Source: Corynebacterium vitaeruminis
GTDB taxonomy: Bacteria; Actinomycetota; Actinomycetes; Mycobacteriales; Mycobacteriaceae
DNA: 64,000 nt
Direction of reading: 5' to 3'
NCBI RefSeq assembly: GCF_001054325.1
Contig: NZ_JVVM01000002.1
Location: 38,630-102,629, forward strand
Shown: piece by piece, positions 11,222 through 19,865 of the stretch
Layout of the letters: the number at the start of each line of letters is the position of its first letter
How positions within the stretch are numbered: position 1 is the stretch's first letter
Notes under the pieces: generated by a model
What the model was told of the DNA's origin: nothing
The model's input: the letters and a program-made list of their open reading frames with translations, nothing else
Databases searched by the model: none
Translations under genes and position numbers: made by a program

Positions 11222-13381
11222 ATGTCTTCTTCGGCTGATTTTTCCGCTATTGCATCACAGTTGGCCGATGAGTCGACGGTATTCCTTGACCTCGATGTAG
11301 GTACACAAAAAGAGAAGATTCTAAATTACCTCATCGCTAAAGCCGTAGAAGCCGGCCGCGCAACAGACCGCGAGGGCATCGTCACTGCTGCCCTCGAACG
11401 CGAAGAAAAAGCTCCGACAGGTCTACCAGGCGGGATTGCTATCCCCCATTGTCGTCATGATGGGTGGACTCAACCGACATTAATTTTCGCCCGCTTCAAC
11501 AGTGCTACGGAATTTACTACACCCGACGGGCCAGCCGATCTACTCTTTTTCATCGGTGTGCCAGCTAGTAACAGCGCGATCCACGTTGATATTCTCGCCG
11601 CCCTCGCCAAAGCACTCCAAGATAAGGGTTTTCGCGCGGTCCTCCGAGGCGCTGAAAATGATGAAGAGGCTGCTCGCATTATTAGTGAACACATCACCAC
11701 GGCACCTCGTCGGAAGGCGAAAAAACCTTCGTCGAAGACAAGTATTGTCGCCATTACGGCATGTCCCACGGGCATCGCCCACACGTACTTAGCGGCCGAA
11801 GCGCTCACTGACGCGGCACAAAGCATGGCTGATGTCGCGCTCACGGTAGAAACACAGGGCTCGGCAGGTACGAAGGAAGCCCCTGCAGATGCGATTAAGC
11901 GTGCCGATGTCCTAGTAATCGCAGCCGATATCGGAGTTACGGGACTTAACCGTTTTAACAATATGCCGCAGCTTAAAGTGCCTATTCGGAAGGCGGTAAA
12001 TGAACCAATTGCGGTTATTGAACAAGCGAAAGCGATTGCAGAACAAGCGCGTGTTCGCGGATACGACCGCAAGGCGTCGGCACCTAAGGATGACAACGGC
12101 CAGGAAACCAATTCGCAAACTGGCACCGCCAGCGCAGCCACTGCATCCGAGGGGCCGCAGGTAGTTAATAAGAACAGGGCGCGTAGGTCGTCGTTAAGCG
12201 GTGAGAAATCCTTCGGACACTGGATTCGTGACGCGATTATGACCGGCGTCAGCTATATGGTGCCGTTTGTGGCCGCATCCGGGTTATTGATTGCGCTGGG
12301 ATTCCTCGTCGGCGGACATCAGGTTGGCCTAGTAGCTGATGCGGTGACCCGGAATCTGAAACCATCGGAGATTATTGGGCTCGATGCGCCGGTTGCTGTT
12401 CCGACGCAGGATCTCGGCACCGTGCTAATTGATCGAAGTGGGCTGTGGCTGTATCTCGGTTCTGCTCTTTTTGCCATTGGCGATCACGGCATGCAGGTCA
12501 TTGTGGCTGTGATGAGTGCTTATATCGCCTTCGGTATGGCTGGCAGAGCCGGCATCGCACCAGGCTTCATCGGGGGCGCCATTGCAGTTACCGTTGGCGC
12601 CGGTTTCCTCGGTGGACTAGTGACAGGCATTCTAGCAGGCCTAGTTGTGGCACTGCTGTTGAGAATGAAAGTCCCGGACTGGCTGCAACCGCTGATGCCG
12701 GTTGTCGTGATTCCCATGCTCGGAGCTATGGCCGTTGGCCTCACCATGTATCTGCTACTCGGTATGCCGTTAGCGTGGCTGATGACGGCTTTGCAGCAGT
12801 GGCTGCAGTCGCTGGATACGACAGCGGCGTTCTTGTTCGGCGGTCTCCTCGGCGCAATGATGTGCGTGGATATGGGCGGAATGGTCAACAAAGCTGCTTA
12901 CCTCTTTGCTGTCGCAAACGCCGCCTCAGCAGATCCAGCATCATGGAAGATTATGGCCGCAGTGATGGCAGCGGGCATGGTACCGCCGTTGGCGACATCG
13001 CTGGCAGTTGTGCTCCGGCCAAAGCTGTTCAGTTCGGCGGAGCGTCAAAACGGCAAGGCGGGCTGGGTGCTCGGTGCAGCGTTCATTTCCGAAGGCGCGA
13101 TTCCTTTCGCGGCCGCCGATCCGCTGCGTGTGATTCCGTCGATTGTGGTCGGTGGAGCTGTCACCGGTGGCACCTCGCTGGCGTTGGGCGCTGCCACGCG
13201 CGTTCCTCACGGAGGTGTCTTCGTGCTGTTTGCAATTGACAATCAGATGGCATGGCTCGCTGCAATCGGCTTGGGCAGCATCGTGGCAGCGGCTCTTATC
13301 GTGGCAGCAAAGAGCATGTGGCCACGCAAGACAGTTATCGACGAAGAAGAATCAACCGCAGCTCTTTCAGTCGAATCGTAG
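11222..13381 (+). CDS. ptsF: Fructose-specific PTS enzyme IIABC
   Basis: One 719-residue chain carries three domains. EIIA covers about 1-155 with phospho-accepting H76 (AIPHCRH). EIIB covers about 172-270 with C181 (TACPTGIAHTYLAAE). EIIC covers about 330-705 with multiple membrane helices and GGLLGAMMCVDMGG. It imports fructose and phosphorylates it to fructose 1-phosphate, the FruK substrate. An Ala/Glu/Asn-rich linker separates EIIB and EIIC. The order A-B-C is that of corynebacterial PtsF. No ptsI is present in the block, so phosphate must arrive from an enzyme I encoded elsewhere through the HPr just downstream. Confidence 0.95.
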   Translation: MSSSADFSAIASQLADESTVFLDLDVGTQKEKILNYLIAKAVEAGRATDREGIVTAALEREEKAPTGLPGGIAIPHCRHDGWTQPTLIFARFNSATEFTTPDGPADLLFFIGVPASNSAIHVDILAALAKALQDKGFRAVLRGAENDEEAARIISEHITTAPRRKAKKPSSKTSIVAITACPTGIAHTYLAAEALTDAAQSMADVALTVETQGSAGTKEAPADAIKRADVLVIAADIGVTGLNRFNNMPQLKVPIRKAVNEPIAVIEQAKAIAEQARVRGYDRKASAPKDDNGQETNSQTGTASAATASEGPQVVNKNRARRSSLSGEKSFGHWIRDAIMTGVSYMVPFVAASGLLIALGFLVGGHQVGLVADAVTRNLKPSEIIGLDAPVAVPTQDLGTVLIDRSGLWLYLGSALFAIGDHGMQVIVAVMSAYIAFGMAGRAGIAPGFIGGAIAVTVGAGFLGGLVTGILAGLVVALLLRMKVPDWLQPLMPVVVIPMLGAMAVGLTMYLLLGMPLAWLMTALQQWLQSLDTTAAFLFGGLLGAMMCVDMGGMVNKAAYLFAVANAASADPASWKIMAAVMAAGMVPPLATSLAVVLRPKLFSSAERQNGKAGWVLGAAFISEGAIPFAAADPLRVIPSIVVGGAVTGGTSLALGAATRVPHGGVFVLFAIDNQMAWLAAIGLGSIVAAALIVAAKSMWPRKTVIDEEESTAALSVES

Positions 13382-13519
13382 TTATAGCGTTTAAGCTGGC
13401 TCCTCCTACGCTCTCGTGATGCCACATTTGTCGAAATTCACCAAAGGTTCCTTCGAGCGCATTGAGAAGCTATTAAGCTCTGAACCGGCATCGAGGAAAT
13501 CGATAAGCAGAAAGGCAAG
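13382..13519 (+). other. ptsF-ptsH spacer
   Basis: This 138 bp gap within the PTS block holds no convincing gene. It is long enough for a separate ptsH promoter; the AGAAAGG before the ptsH GTG is the only element I can point to. Confidence 0.3.
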
Positions 13520-13801
13520 GTGCCGCCCTTGGTTACGCAACACGTCCACGTCGGCTCCAAGGTGGGTATTCACGCCCGTCCCGCATCAGTTATCGCTGAG
13601 CGTGCCTCCCGTTTTCAGGAAGAAATATTGGTCGAACTCATTGACTCACCCGAACCCGACAACGAACCAGCTGATGCCTCCTCAACCTTGATGCTGATGG
13701 CACTTGGCGCAGAATTCGGTGACGAAGTCACTGTGACCAGCACCAACGCGGTTGCGGTCGAAAAGATTGCAAAGCTCATCGCCCAGGATTTGAGCGATTA
13801 A
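13520..13801 (+). CDS. ptsH: Phosphocarrier protein HPr
   Basis: The 93-residue protein starts at GTG 13520, preceded by AAAGG. The active-site histidine is H18 in VGIHARPAS. HPr passes phosphate from enzyme I to EIIA domains, including that of the adjacent PtsF. The region equivalent to the regulatory serine reads DASSTLMLMALGA. It is slightly longer than the usual 85-90 residues because of an insert near DSPEPDNEPAD. It is the last gene before a strong hairpin. Confidence 0.95.
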   Translation: MPPLVTQHVHVGSKVGIHARPASVIAERASRFQEEILVELIDSPEPDNEPADASSTLMLMALGAEFGDEVTVTSTNAVAVEKIAKLIAQDLSD

Positions 13802-13809
13802 AGCAAAAA

Positions 13810-13859
13810 GCTTAACGACGAAACATCGTGACTACGACCACAGAGCTTCGTCGTTAAGC
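13810..13859. terminator. Hairpin between ptsH and uraA
   Basis: GCTTAACGACGAA at 13810-13822 pairs perfectly with TTCGTCGTTAAGC at 13847-13859 around a 24-base loop. It sits between two convergent genes and could end both transcripts. No clear T tract follows on the + strand, so efficiency is uncertain. Confidence 0.6.
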
Positions 13860-13891
13860 ATTCGTGCATGCCCCTGCCCCGAGCGCGTGGG

Positions 13892-15235
13892 TTACGAGCG
13901 GTTCTCGCCGATGTGGTTGTAGAGCCAGTTCAAAATTGGGTACCCGACGATGATGCCGACCGAACCCCAAGCAATACCTTCCAGCGTCAGCGAGCCGATG
14001 GCGAGGGTGAGATTGCCGATACCCGCAATCAGCGCTGTGGCAGCGGCGGTGAGATTGACCGGGTTGTTAAAATCGACCTTTTCGTCCATCCAGATGCGCA
14101 CGCCGAGCAGACCAATCAAGCCGTAGAGCACCATCGTTGCTCCGCCGAGCACGCCGGTGGGGATCGTCAGAATCAGTGCGCCGAACTTTGGAATGAAAGC
14201 CAGTGCAATCGCGGTGAAAGCGGCGACCCAGTAGGCGGCAGTCGAGTACACGCGAGTAGCAGCCATAACGCCAATGTTCTCAGCGTAGGTAGTGGTGCCG
14301 GAACCACCAGCAGAACCGGCAATGGTGGTGGCAAGGCCGTCTGCAATAAGCGCATCACCAGCAATGTCATCGAGATTTCGGCCGGTCATGGCTGCGACAG
14401 CCTTAACGTGCCCGACATTCTCCGCAATTAGCACCACAATGACGGGCAAACCAATCAACATGGCGTTGAAATGGAACTCCGGCGCATGGAATGCGGGAAG
14501 CCCAATCCATGCGGCATTACTGACAGTCTCCGTAGCCTCGGGCGAGAGGTTTCCGGTGGCAGCGGCAAATATCCAGCCAATCAGCACGCCGATGAGGACG
14601 CCCAAGCGGCTGACCATACCGCGGCCGGCCACGGTGGCGATGACAATGGATGCCATCGTGACAAAGGCGACCAACGGTTGGGTGGCGAAGTTCTCGGTGG
14701 CAGCGGGAGCTAAGTTAAGGCCGATGAGAGCGACGATACTGCCGGTTACGACAGGCGGCATCACGGCATCGAGGACACGCTTGCCGGCGAACTTTACTGC
14801 GAAGCCGACCAACATGAGCGCGATACCTGCGGAGAGCACGACACCGAGCTGAACGCCAATGCCCTGCGCCTGCGTCGCAGACAGCGGTGCGATGAAGGCA
14901 AACGACGATCCCAGGTATGAAGGCAGGCGATTCCGGGTAATCAGCAGAAAGACAATCGTGCCGATACCGGAGAACAGCAGCGTGGTATTGACGGGGAACC
15001 CTGTCAACAGCGGAACCAGTAGGGTTGCACCAAACATCGCGATGACGTGCTGTGCGCCAATGCCAATCGTGCGAGGCCAATCTAGGCGTTCGTTAGGAGC
15101 CACCACGGCTCCCGGTGCAATCTTTCGACCATCGCCGTGGATATCCCAACCGAAAAGGCGACCGCGTTCGGTGTTTTCAGCAGGAGCGGTTGCGGAGGTT
15201 TCCTGTTGGGCCTCCGCGTCAGAAGAGGAATTCAT
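13892..15235 (-). CDS. uraA: Uracil/xanthine permease (NCS2 family)
   Basis: The 447-residue membrane protein has about 14 hydrophobic segments, typical of nucleobase:cation symporter-2. Family landmarks are QHVIAMFGATLLVPLLTG near residue 62 and the motif VLIAENVGHVKAV near 267, with SGTTTYAENIGVMAATRV near 307. That last motif and the length are typical of uracil permeases. The N-terminal 50 residues are hydrophilic and probably cytoplasmic. It follows hflX on the same strand by 36 bp, so it may be read from the hflX promoter. Confidence 0.88.
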   Translation of the reverse strand: MNSSSDAEAQQETSATAPAENTERGRLFGWDIHGDGRKIAPGAVVAPNERLDWPRTIGIGAQHVIAMFGATLLVPLLTGFPVNTTLLFSGIGTIVFLLITRNRLPSYLGSSFAFIAPLSATQAQGIGVQLGVVLSAGIALMLVGFAVKFAGKRVLDAVMPPVVTGSIVALIGLNLAPAATENFATQPLVAFVTMASIVIATVAGRGMVSRLGVLIGVLIGWIFAAATGNLSPEATETVSNAAWIGLPAFHAPEFHFNAMLIGLPVIVVLIAENVGHVKAVAAMTGRNLDDIAGDALIADGLATTIAGSAGGSGTTTYAENIGVMAATRVYSTAAYWVAAFTAIALAFIPKFGALILTIPTGVLGGATMVLYGLIGLLGVRIWMDEKVDFNNPVNLTAAATALIAGIGNLTLAIGSLTLEGIAWGSVGIIVGYPILNWLYNHIGENRS

Positions 15236-15271
15236 GGTTGTAATGCTAGTGGATACCTACCACAGTTCCCG

Positions 15272-16882
15272 CTACGGTTCGATGTGGTAGGTCGACAGTT
15301 CATCAGCGAGGCTAGTGGGCAAACGCACGTCCATCTGCGTTCCTTGTTCGGTCCACGTCTCCGAAAGCACGGTCGCATCTTCGTGCAGCATGGAGACAAT
15401 GTTTCCCTTGTCATAGGGAATCAACATCTGCACGTGGGATTCCAACTCATTGAGCGCAAGCTCGAGGCGGGTCTCCAGTTCACCGATCCCCTCACCGGTC
15501 CGAGCAGAGACAAAGACCGCGTCATCGAGCTGGTGGCGCAGCTGCGCCAGAGTGATGCCATCGGCCTTGTCCACCTTGTTGACAACCAACAGCTCGGGTG
15601 GAATCTCAGTCTTTTCTTCCTCCGCGATTTCGTTGATGACCTTGTTGACGGCCTTAATCTGCTCGAGCGGGAATGGGTCCGAAGCGTCGACGACGTGCAT
15701 AATGATGTCAGCTTCGAGTACTTCTTCCAAGGTCGAGCGAAAAGCTTCAATAAGCTGCGTCGGCAAGTGGCGGACAAATCCGACTGTATCGGTCATAATC
15801 ACCGTGCGTCCGTCGCGAAGCTTGGTGCGACGAGTCGTCGGATCCAGCGTTGCGAACAGCGCGTCTTCCACCAGCACACCAGCGCCTGTCAGTGCATTAA
15901 GCAGCGAAGACTTACCCGCGTTGGTGTAGCCCACAATTGCCACGCGCGGCAGGTGTCCAGCTTTACGACGGGCGCGCTTGATTTCACGCGCCGTCTTCAT
16001 ACCGGCCAATTCCTTGCGGACCCGCGCCATATCCTGGCGTAGTCGCTGACGGTCGGTCTCAATTTTGGTTTCACCCGGACCACGCAGCCCCACGCCGCCA
16101 TTGGAACCCGCGCGACCACCAGCCTGACGTGACAGGTTGCCACCCCAACCGCGCAGACGCGTGTACAGGTACTGCATCTGTGCCAGGGAGACCTGTGCCT
16201 TACCTTCCTTGGACTTCGCATGCTGAGCGAAGATATCCAGAATCAGCATGGTGCGGTCAATGACCTTGGCATCAAGCCGGTCCTCCAGCGCCACCAATTG
16301 GCCAGGTGACAGCTCACCGTCGCAAATGACCGTATCGGCGCCGGTGGAGGCCACAATGTCGCGCAGCTCATTAAGCTTGCCAGATCCAACGTAAGTACCA
16401 GGATCTGGCTTATCGCGGCGCTGCAGCACCATCTCTAAAACTTCCGAACCTGCGGTCTCCGCCAGTGCAGCGAGTTCTTCCATCGCCACTTCGGCTTCCT
16501 GCAGGGTCCCGGATGTCCAGACACCTAGCAGCACAACGCGTTCCAGTCGGAGCTGACGGTACTCGACCATCACCTCTTCGGACTCGGTATGTGTTGCTGA
16601 CCTGGTCAGGCGGCGCAGAGAGGAACGCGCTTCCAGATCCAAATCACCGACAGTAGGTTCCCCATGCGTGCCGACGTTCGCCGCGAACCCATCCCCCGAG
16701 GCACTATCAGTGGCTTTGCCAGCATCGATAGCGTCAGTGAAAAAATCGTCCATCTCGTGCGAGGTGCTTGCTTGCTGCGACATTTCGTCGCTGACCTCAT
16801 CAAAGTTGTTGGAAAAATTCGTCATACTAGCTGCCATTGTCGCATGACAAGCCAAATTCTCCGCATTGCATGCGGAGAACAC
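15272..16882 (-). CDS. hflX: Ribosome-associated GTPase HflX
   Basis: The open frame gives 536 residues. The HflX domain has DPGTYVGSGKL near residue 160 and GLRGPGETKIETDRQRL near 265. The GTPase domain has the P-loop GYTNAGKSS at 318-326, DTVGF (G3) and NKVD (G4). HflX splits 70S ribosomes and rescues them under stress. The N-terminal 100 residues are acidic, variable extension. Starts at 16882, 16837 and 16825 are all possible and none has a clear ribosome-binding site, so the true N-terminus is open. It begins only 17 bp after feoC in the same direction. Confidence 0.93.
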   Translation of the reverse strand: MFSACNAENLACHATMAASMTNFSNNFDEVSDEMSQQASTSHEMDDFFTDAIDAGKATDSASGDGFAANVGTHGEPTVGDLDLEARSSLRRLTRSATHTESEEVMVEYRQLRLERVVLLGVWTSGTLQEAEVAMEELAALAETAGSEVLEMVLQRRDKPDPGTYVGSGKLNELRDIVASTGADTVICDGELSPGQLVALEDRLDAKVIDRTMLILDIFAQHAKSKEGKAQVSLAQMQYLYTRLRGWGGNLSRQAGGRAGSNGGVGLRGPGETKIETDRQRLRQDMARVRKELAGMKTAREIKRARRKAGHLPRVAIVGYTNAGKSSLLNALTGAGVLVEDALFATLDPTTRRTKLRDGRTVIMTDTVGFVRHLPTQLIEAFRSTLEEVLEADIIMHVVDASDPFPLEQIKAVNKVINEIAEEEKTEIPPELLVVNKVDKADGITLAQLRHQLDDAVFVSARTGEGIGELETRLELALNELESHVQMLIPYDKGNIVSMLHEDATVLSETWTEQGTQMDVRLPTSLADELSTYHIEP

Positions 16883-16899
16883 CGAACCCAGGCTGAGAA

Positions 16900-17217
16900 C
16901 TAGGCTGCCGAATGTGGCCTGCGTGTCAGTACTAGCGCAACTGGGCCACTATTTGAACTACCACCGGTGCACGTACCGCTGTCGGACATTCCACAGTTGG
17001 AACAGCCACCACCCGGACACATACCGCCGAGGGACTCCCGCCGCAATTGGCCGGTATGTTCCATGCGGTCGAGAATGAGGTCTACCGTTGCACGCTGCAG
17101 GCCTGTGATTTCGCAAATCTTGCGTCGGGAGCTAATACCCTGCGCGATTGCGTCCTGAACCGCCTCCGAAGGCTGACGAGTAACCGTAGCTTTCTTCCCA
17201 GCATTAAAGAGTCCCAT
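16900..17217 (-). CDS. feoC: FeoC-like winged-helix protein with cysteine cluster
   Basis: The 105-residue protein has a winged-helix-like part (residues about 15-62, with SSRRKICEITGLQRATVDLIL) followed by a cluster of four cysteines C67, C72, C75 and C83. This layout, and its place after feoB, fit FeoC, a small protein that in enterobacteria binds an iron-sulfur cluster or protects FeoB. Sequence similarity to enterobacterial FeoC is not obvious to me, so the name rests on architecture and context. AAAGGAG precedes the start. The spacer to feoB is 119 bp and contains small tandem repeats. Confidence 0.65.
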   Translation of the reverse strand: MGLFNAGKKATVTRQPSEAVQDAIAQGISSRRKICEITGLQRATVDLILDRMEHTGQLRRESLGGMCPGGGCSNCGMSDSGTCTGGSSNSGPVALVLTRRPHSAA

Positions 17218-17238
17218 GGCGATAGCTCCTTTCAGTGC

Positions 17239-17289
17239 CTGGTTTTTAGTTAGCTCGGGTTTCTAATTGGCTTGGGTTTCTAGTTAGCA
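17239..17289. repeat. Three imperfect 17 bp tandem repeats in the feoB-feoC spacer
   Basis: Units at 17239-17255, 17256-17272 and 17273-17289 share the pattern nGGGTTTCTAGTTAGCn with few changes. They sit between the feoB stop and the feoC ribosome-binding site. Confidence 0.6.
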
Positions 17290-17336
17290 AATATGACTTA
17301 GCAGTCTTACCGAAACCACGAGGAATCTACGAGGTT

Positions 17337-19322
17337 TTACAGGAACAGCTTCAGTGCCTGGAACACGACCACGGCCAGCGCCCATGCGACAAACAGCTGC
17401 GCAGCTAGGCCGAAGCCGGTCCACTTCAGGCCAATCTCTCGGCGCTGCGCCGCCAGTGTGGCCACACAAGGTGTGTAGGCGAGCAGAAAAATCATGTATG
17501 CCCACACCGCCGCCAGACCATGCCCATCCGATGCATTGTCGAAGTCACGTCGAATATTGTCCGCCAGGGGGCTGGATGCCTGTTCGCTCGACTCAGAATC
17601 GGTGACGTCCTCCACTGCGTAGGTCTGCGCCCAGGTAGAAATGACGGCTTCCTTGGCCACAAAGCCCGTCACCAACGGACCTGTCAGGGACCATGTGCCG
17701 AAACCGGCCGGGTTGAACACCGGAGCGATAGTTGTGCTGACCGCACCATATGCGGAGTCCTGTGGTGCCAAGTCCTCATCGGCAAACGTATGTCCAGAGA
17801 CAACCGGGATAGACATCAACAACCAGACGACGATAACGGTGCTGACGATAATTCCACTAGCGGTCTGCAGGAAGCCCTTCAGTCGCATCCACATCACAGA
17901 TAGTGCCAGTCGTGCGGTCGGCAACTGGTAGGTCGGCAGGTCAATGACCAGCGGTTCCGATGGCATGGTGCGCCACAGAGTCTTACGCAGTGCAAGGCCG
18001 GTCAGAATAATCAGCAGAATCGAGATTACGTACATTGCGAAGACGACTGTGCCCGCGTGATCCGGGAAGAACACTGCTGCCAACATGACATAAACGGTCA
18101 ACCGTGCCGAGCAGGAAGTGAACGGCACCAGGAGCGCCGTCAAGATACGATGGCGCGGGTTACTCAACACACGTGTCGCCGAAATCGCCGGCACGTTACA
18201 ACCAAAGCCGACAATGAGCGGAATGAATGCCTTGCCCGGAAGCCCAATTGCACGCATGAAACGGTCGGCCACCACGGCCGCACGCGCCATGTATCCTGAA
18301 TCCTCCAGCACCGCGAGACACAGGAACATCAGCGCCATCAGCGGAATGAAGGTCAGTACCATACCGACACCGCCAATAATGCCGTTGACAAGCAGCCCCG
18401 TGACAATCGGATGATTCCATCCCATCGCTTCCAAGCCGCGGGTAACCAAATCTGCGAAGTTACCGGTAATAAGGGTTTCCAAACCGTCCTGGAGCGGAGC
18501 CGCTACCGTGGTCGTGATTTGGAAGACTGCCCACATGACCGCCAGGAACACAATCGGTCCGAGCACCGGATGAAGAACCACGTTATCAATGCGGTCGGAG
18601 AACGTCTGGCGATCCTCTACCCCGCCTGTTGAGGCCGCGACGGCTGCATCGATAGCGGCAAAGCGTGCCTCGTCCAAGCTTTCAATCGATTCGCCATCCG
18701 CCTGACGAATCGGCGACAGCACCGAACTACATCCGTCCAGAGCTGCTGCTACTGCGTCGGCCAACCGTGTCATTCCCGCTTTACGACGGGGATCTAGCGC
18801 CACCACCGGCATACCCATAGCTGACTGCAATGCGTCCGGATTCACATCGATGCCCTTGGCCTCAGCCGCATCGAGTTTGGTCAGGGCCAGAACGATGCGC
18901 TGTGGCTGTTCCGCCAATTCCGCAGCCATATAGAGACCACGCCCCAAAGCCGTAGCGTCGACCACAACTACGACGAGGTCGGGGCGTTCTCCCTCTGGTT
19001 TCTCGATGAGCATCTCGCGAGTGAGCTCTTCGTCCGGGCTCATGGCATCCAGCGAGTAGGCACCAGGGAAATCAATGACATCGTACTCAGCGACATCAGT
19101 CTTCCATGCGCCACGGCTGACCTCCACGGTCGTGCCCGGCCAATTGCCCATCTGCGCTTTCGCGCCAGTCAAACTATTAAACAGCGTTGACTTACCGGAA
19201 TTCGGTGCGCCAACAACTGCGACAACAGGTGCACCATCTTTTGCTGGCGCTCCACCACTACAAGCATGACAGCTCGGCGTGGATGCGAATTTTCGCGTTG
19301 AGGAATCCGTAGGTGTTGTCAT
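17337..19322 (-). CDS. feoB: Ferrous iron transporter FeoB
   Basis: The 661-residue protein has an N-terminal G domain with P-loop GAPNSGKST at 38-46, then DFPGAYSL (G3), a GDI-like helical region and a membrane domain of about ten helices holding the two gate regions. It imports Fe(II) across the cytoplasmic membrane. A short extension carries the pair C18/C21 (SCHACSGG), which could touch iron. FeoA is 43 bp upstream and a FeoC-like gene downstream. DtxR-like boxes ahead of feoA suggest iron repression of the whole set. Confidence 0.95.
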   Translation of the reverse strand: MTTPTDSSTRKFASTPSCHACSGGAPAKDGAPVVAVVGAPNSGKSTLFNSLTGAKAQMGNWPGTTVEVSRGAWKTDVAEYDVIDFPGAYSLDAMSPDEELTREMLIEKPEGERPDLVVVVVDATALGRGLYMAAELAEQPQRIVLALTKLDAAEAKGIDVNPDALQSAMGMPVVALDPRRKAGMTRLADAVAAALDGCSSVLSPIRQADGESIESLDEARFAAIDAAVAASTGGVEDRQTFSDRIDNVVLHPVLGPIVFLAVMWAVFQITTTVAAPLQDGLETLITGNFADLVTRGLEAMGWNHPIVTGLLVNGIIGGVGMVLTFIPLMALMFLCLAVLEDSGYMARAAVVADRFMRAIGLPGKAFIPLIVGFGCNVPAISATRVLSNPRHRILTALLVPFTSCSARLTVYVMLAAVFFPDHAGTVVFAMYVISILLIILTGLALRKTLWRTMPSEPLVIDLPTYQLPTARLALSVMWMRLKGFLQTASGIIVSTVIVVWLLMSIPVVSGHTFADEDLAPQDSAYGAVSTTIAPVFNPAGFGTWSLTGPLVTGFVAKEAVISTWAQTYAVEDVTDSESSEQASSPLADNIRRDFDNASDGHGLAAVWAYMIFLLAYTPCVATLAAQRREIGLKWTGFGLAAQLFVAWALAVVVFQALKLFL

Positions 19323-19365
19323 TGTGAACTTTCAGGAAGAATGTGAGGAAAAGGAATGTAGGGTA

Positions 19366-19623
19366 CTAACCCGCGACGGACATCTTGCGCAGCGTGCTGG
19401 CATCGATGGCGTAACGCGTTGCGCCAGCATGGACGATACGTCCACCGCCACTGGTGCTCTGTCCGACAGTGACACTCATTCCAGGGCGAAGCCCGAGTTG
19501 TGAAAGCCTGCGGCACAGGCGCTCATCCACATGCGACGCGCCCAGGGTGACGGTTGCCCCCACCGGAACGTCAGCAAGCGACTGAACGTCATCCGACTGT
19601 TTTCGAGACCGCAGTCCAAGCAT
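19366..19623 (-). CDS. feoA: Ferrous iron transport protein FeoA
   Basis: The 85-residue protein is a single SH3-like FeoA domain, with the typical RLSQLGLRPGMSVTV in the middle and RYAIDASTLRKMSV at the end. FeoA is a small cytosolic partner needed for FeoB activity. GAGG precedes the start at a suitable distance. It is the first gene of the feo operon and lies directly behind two DtxR-like sites. Confidence 0.92.
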   Translation of the reverse strand: MLGLRSRKQSDDVQSLADVPVGATVTLGASHVDERLCRRLSQLGLRPGMSVTVGQSTSGGGRIVHAGATRYAIDASTLRKMSVAG

Positions 19624-19688
19624 GAGAGACCTCGCTTCTATCGATAAGAATTAAGCTAAACAAATGATGTTTATGAAGGCCAGCCTAC

Positions 19689-19731
19689 TCTTAGGTACGC
19701 CTAAATGGAATAAACCGGGTACACCTAAGGA
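19689..19731. promoter_or_regulatory. Tandem DtxR/IdeR-like iron boxes upstream of feoA
   Basis: TTAGGTACGCCTAA at 19691-19704 matches the core of the DtxR consensus TTAGGTTAGCCTAA in all but two central bases. A second site, ACCGGGTACACCTAAGG at 19715-19731, reads CCTTAGGTGTACCCGG on the other strand, again TTAGGTnnnCC. DtxR with Fe(II) would repress transcription here. A third palindrome, CCTATTTAGG, lies at 19760-19769. The region is shared with the divergent gene at 19866. Confidence 0.65.
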
Positions 19732-19865
19732 AGGTTATTTATCTCACACTTAATATTTGCCTATTTAGGATGGCAGAACCGTTAGCCTCGTTCGAATTGT
19801 CGACGCAGTGTGGACGCAGTGTGAGGACATGGGTCCAGGTGAACTGCGGAACTTAACTTACTCCC

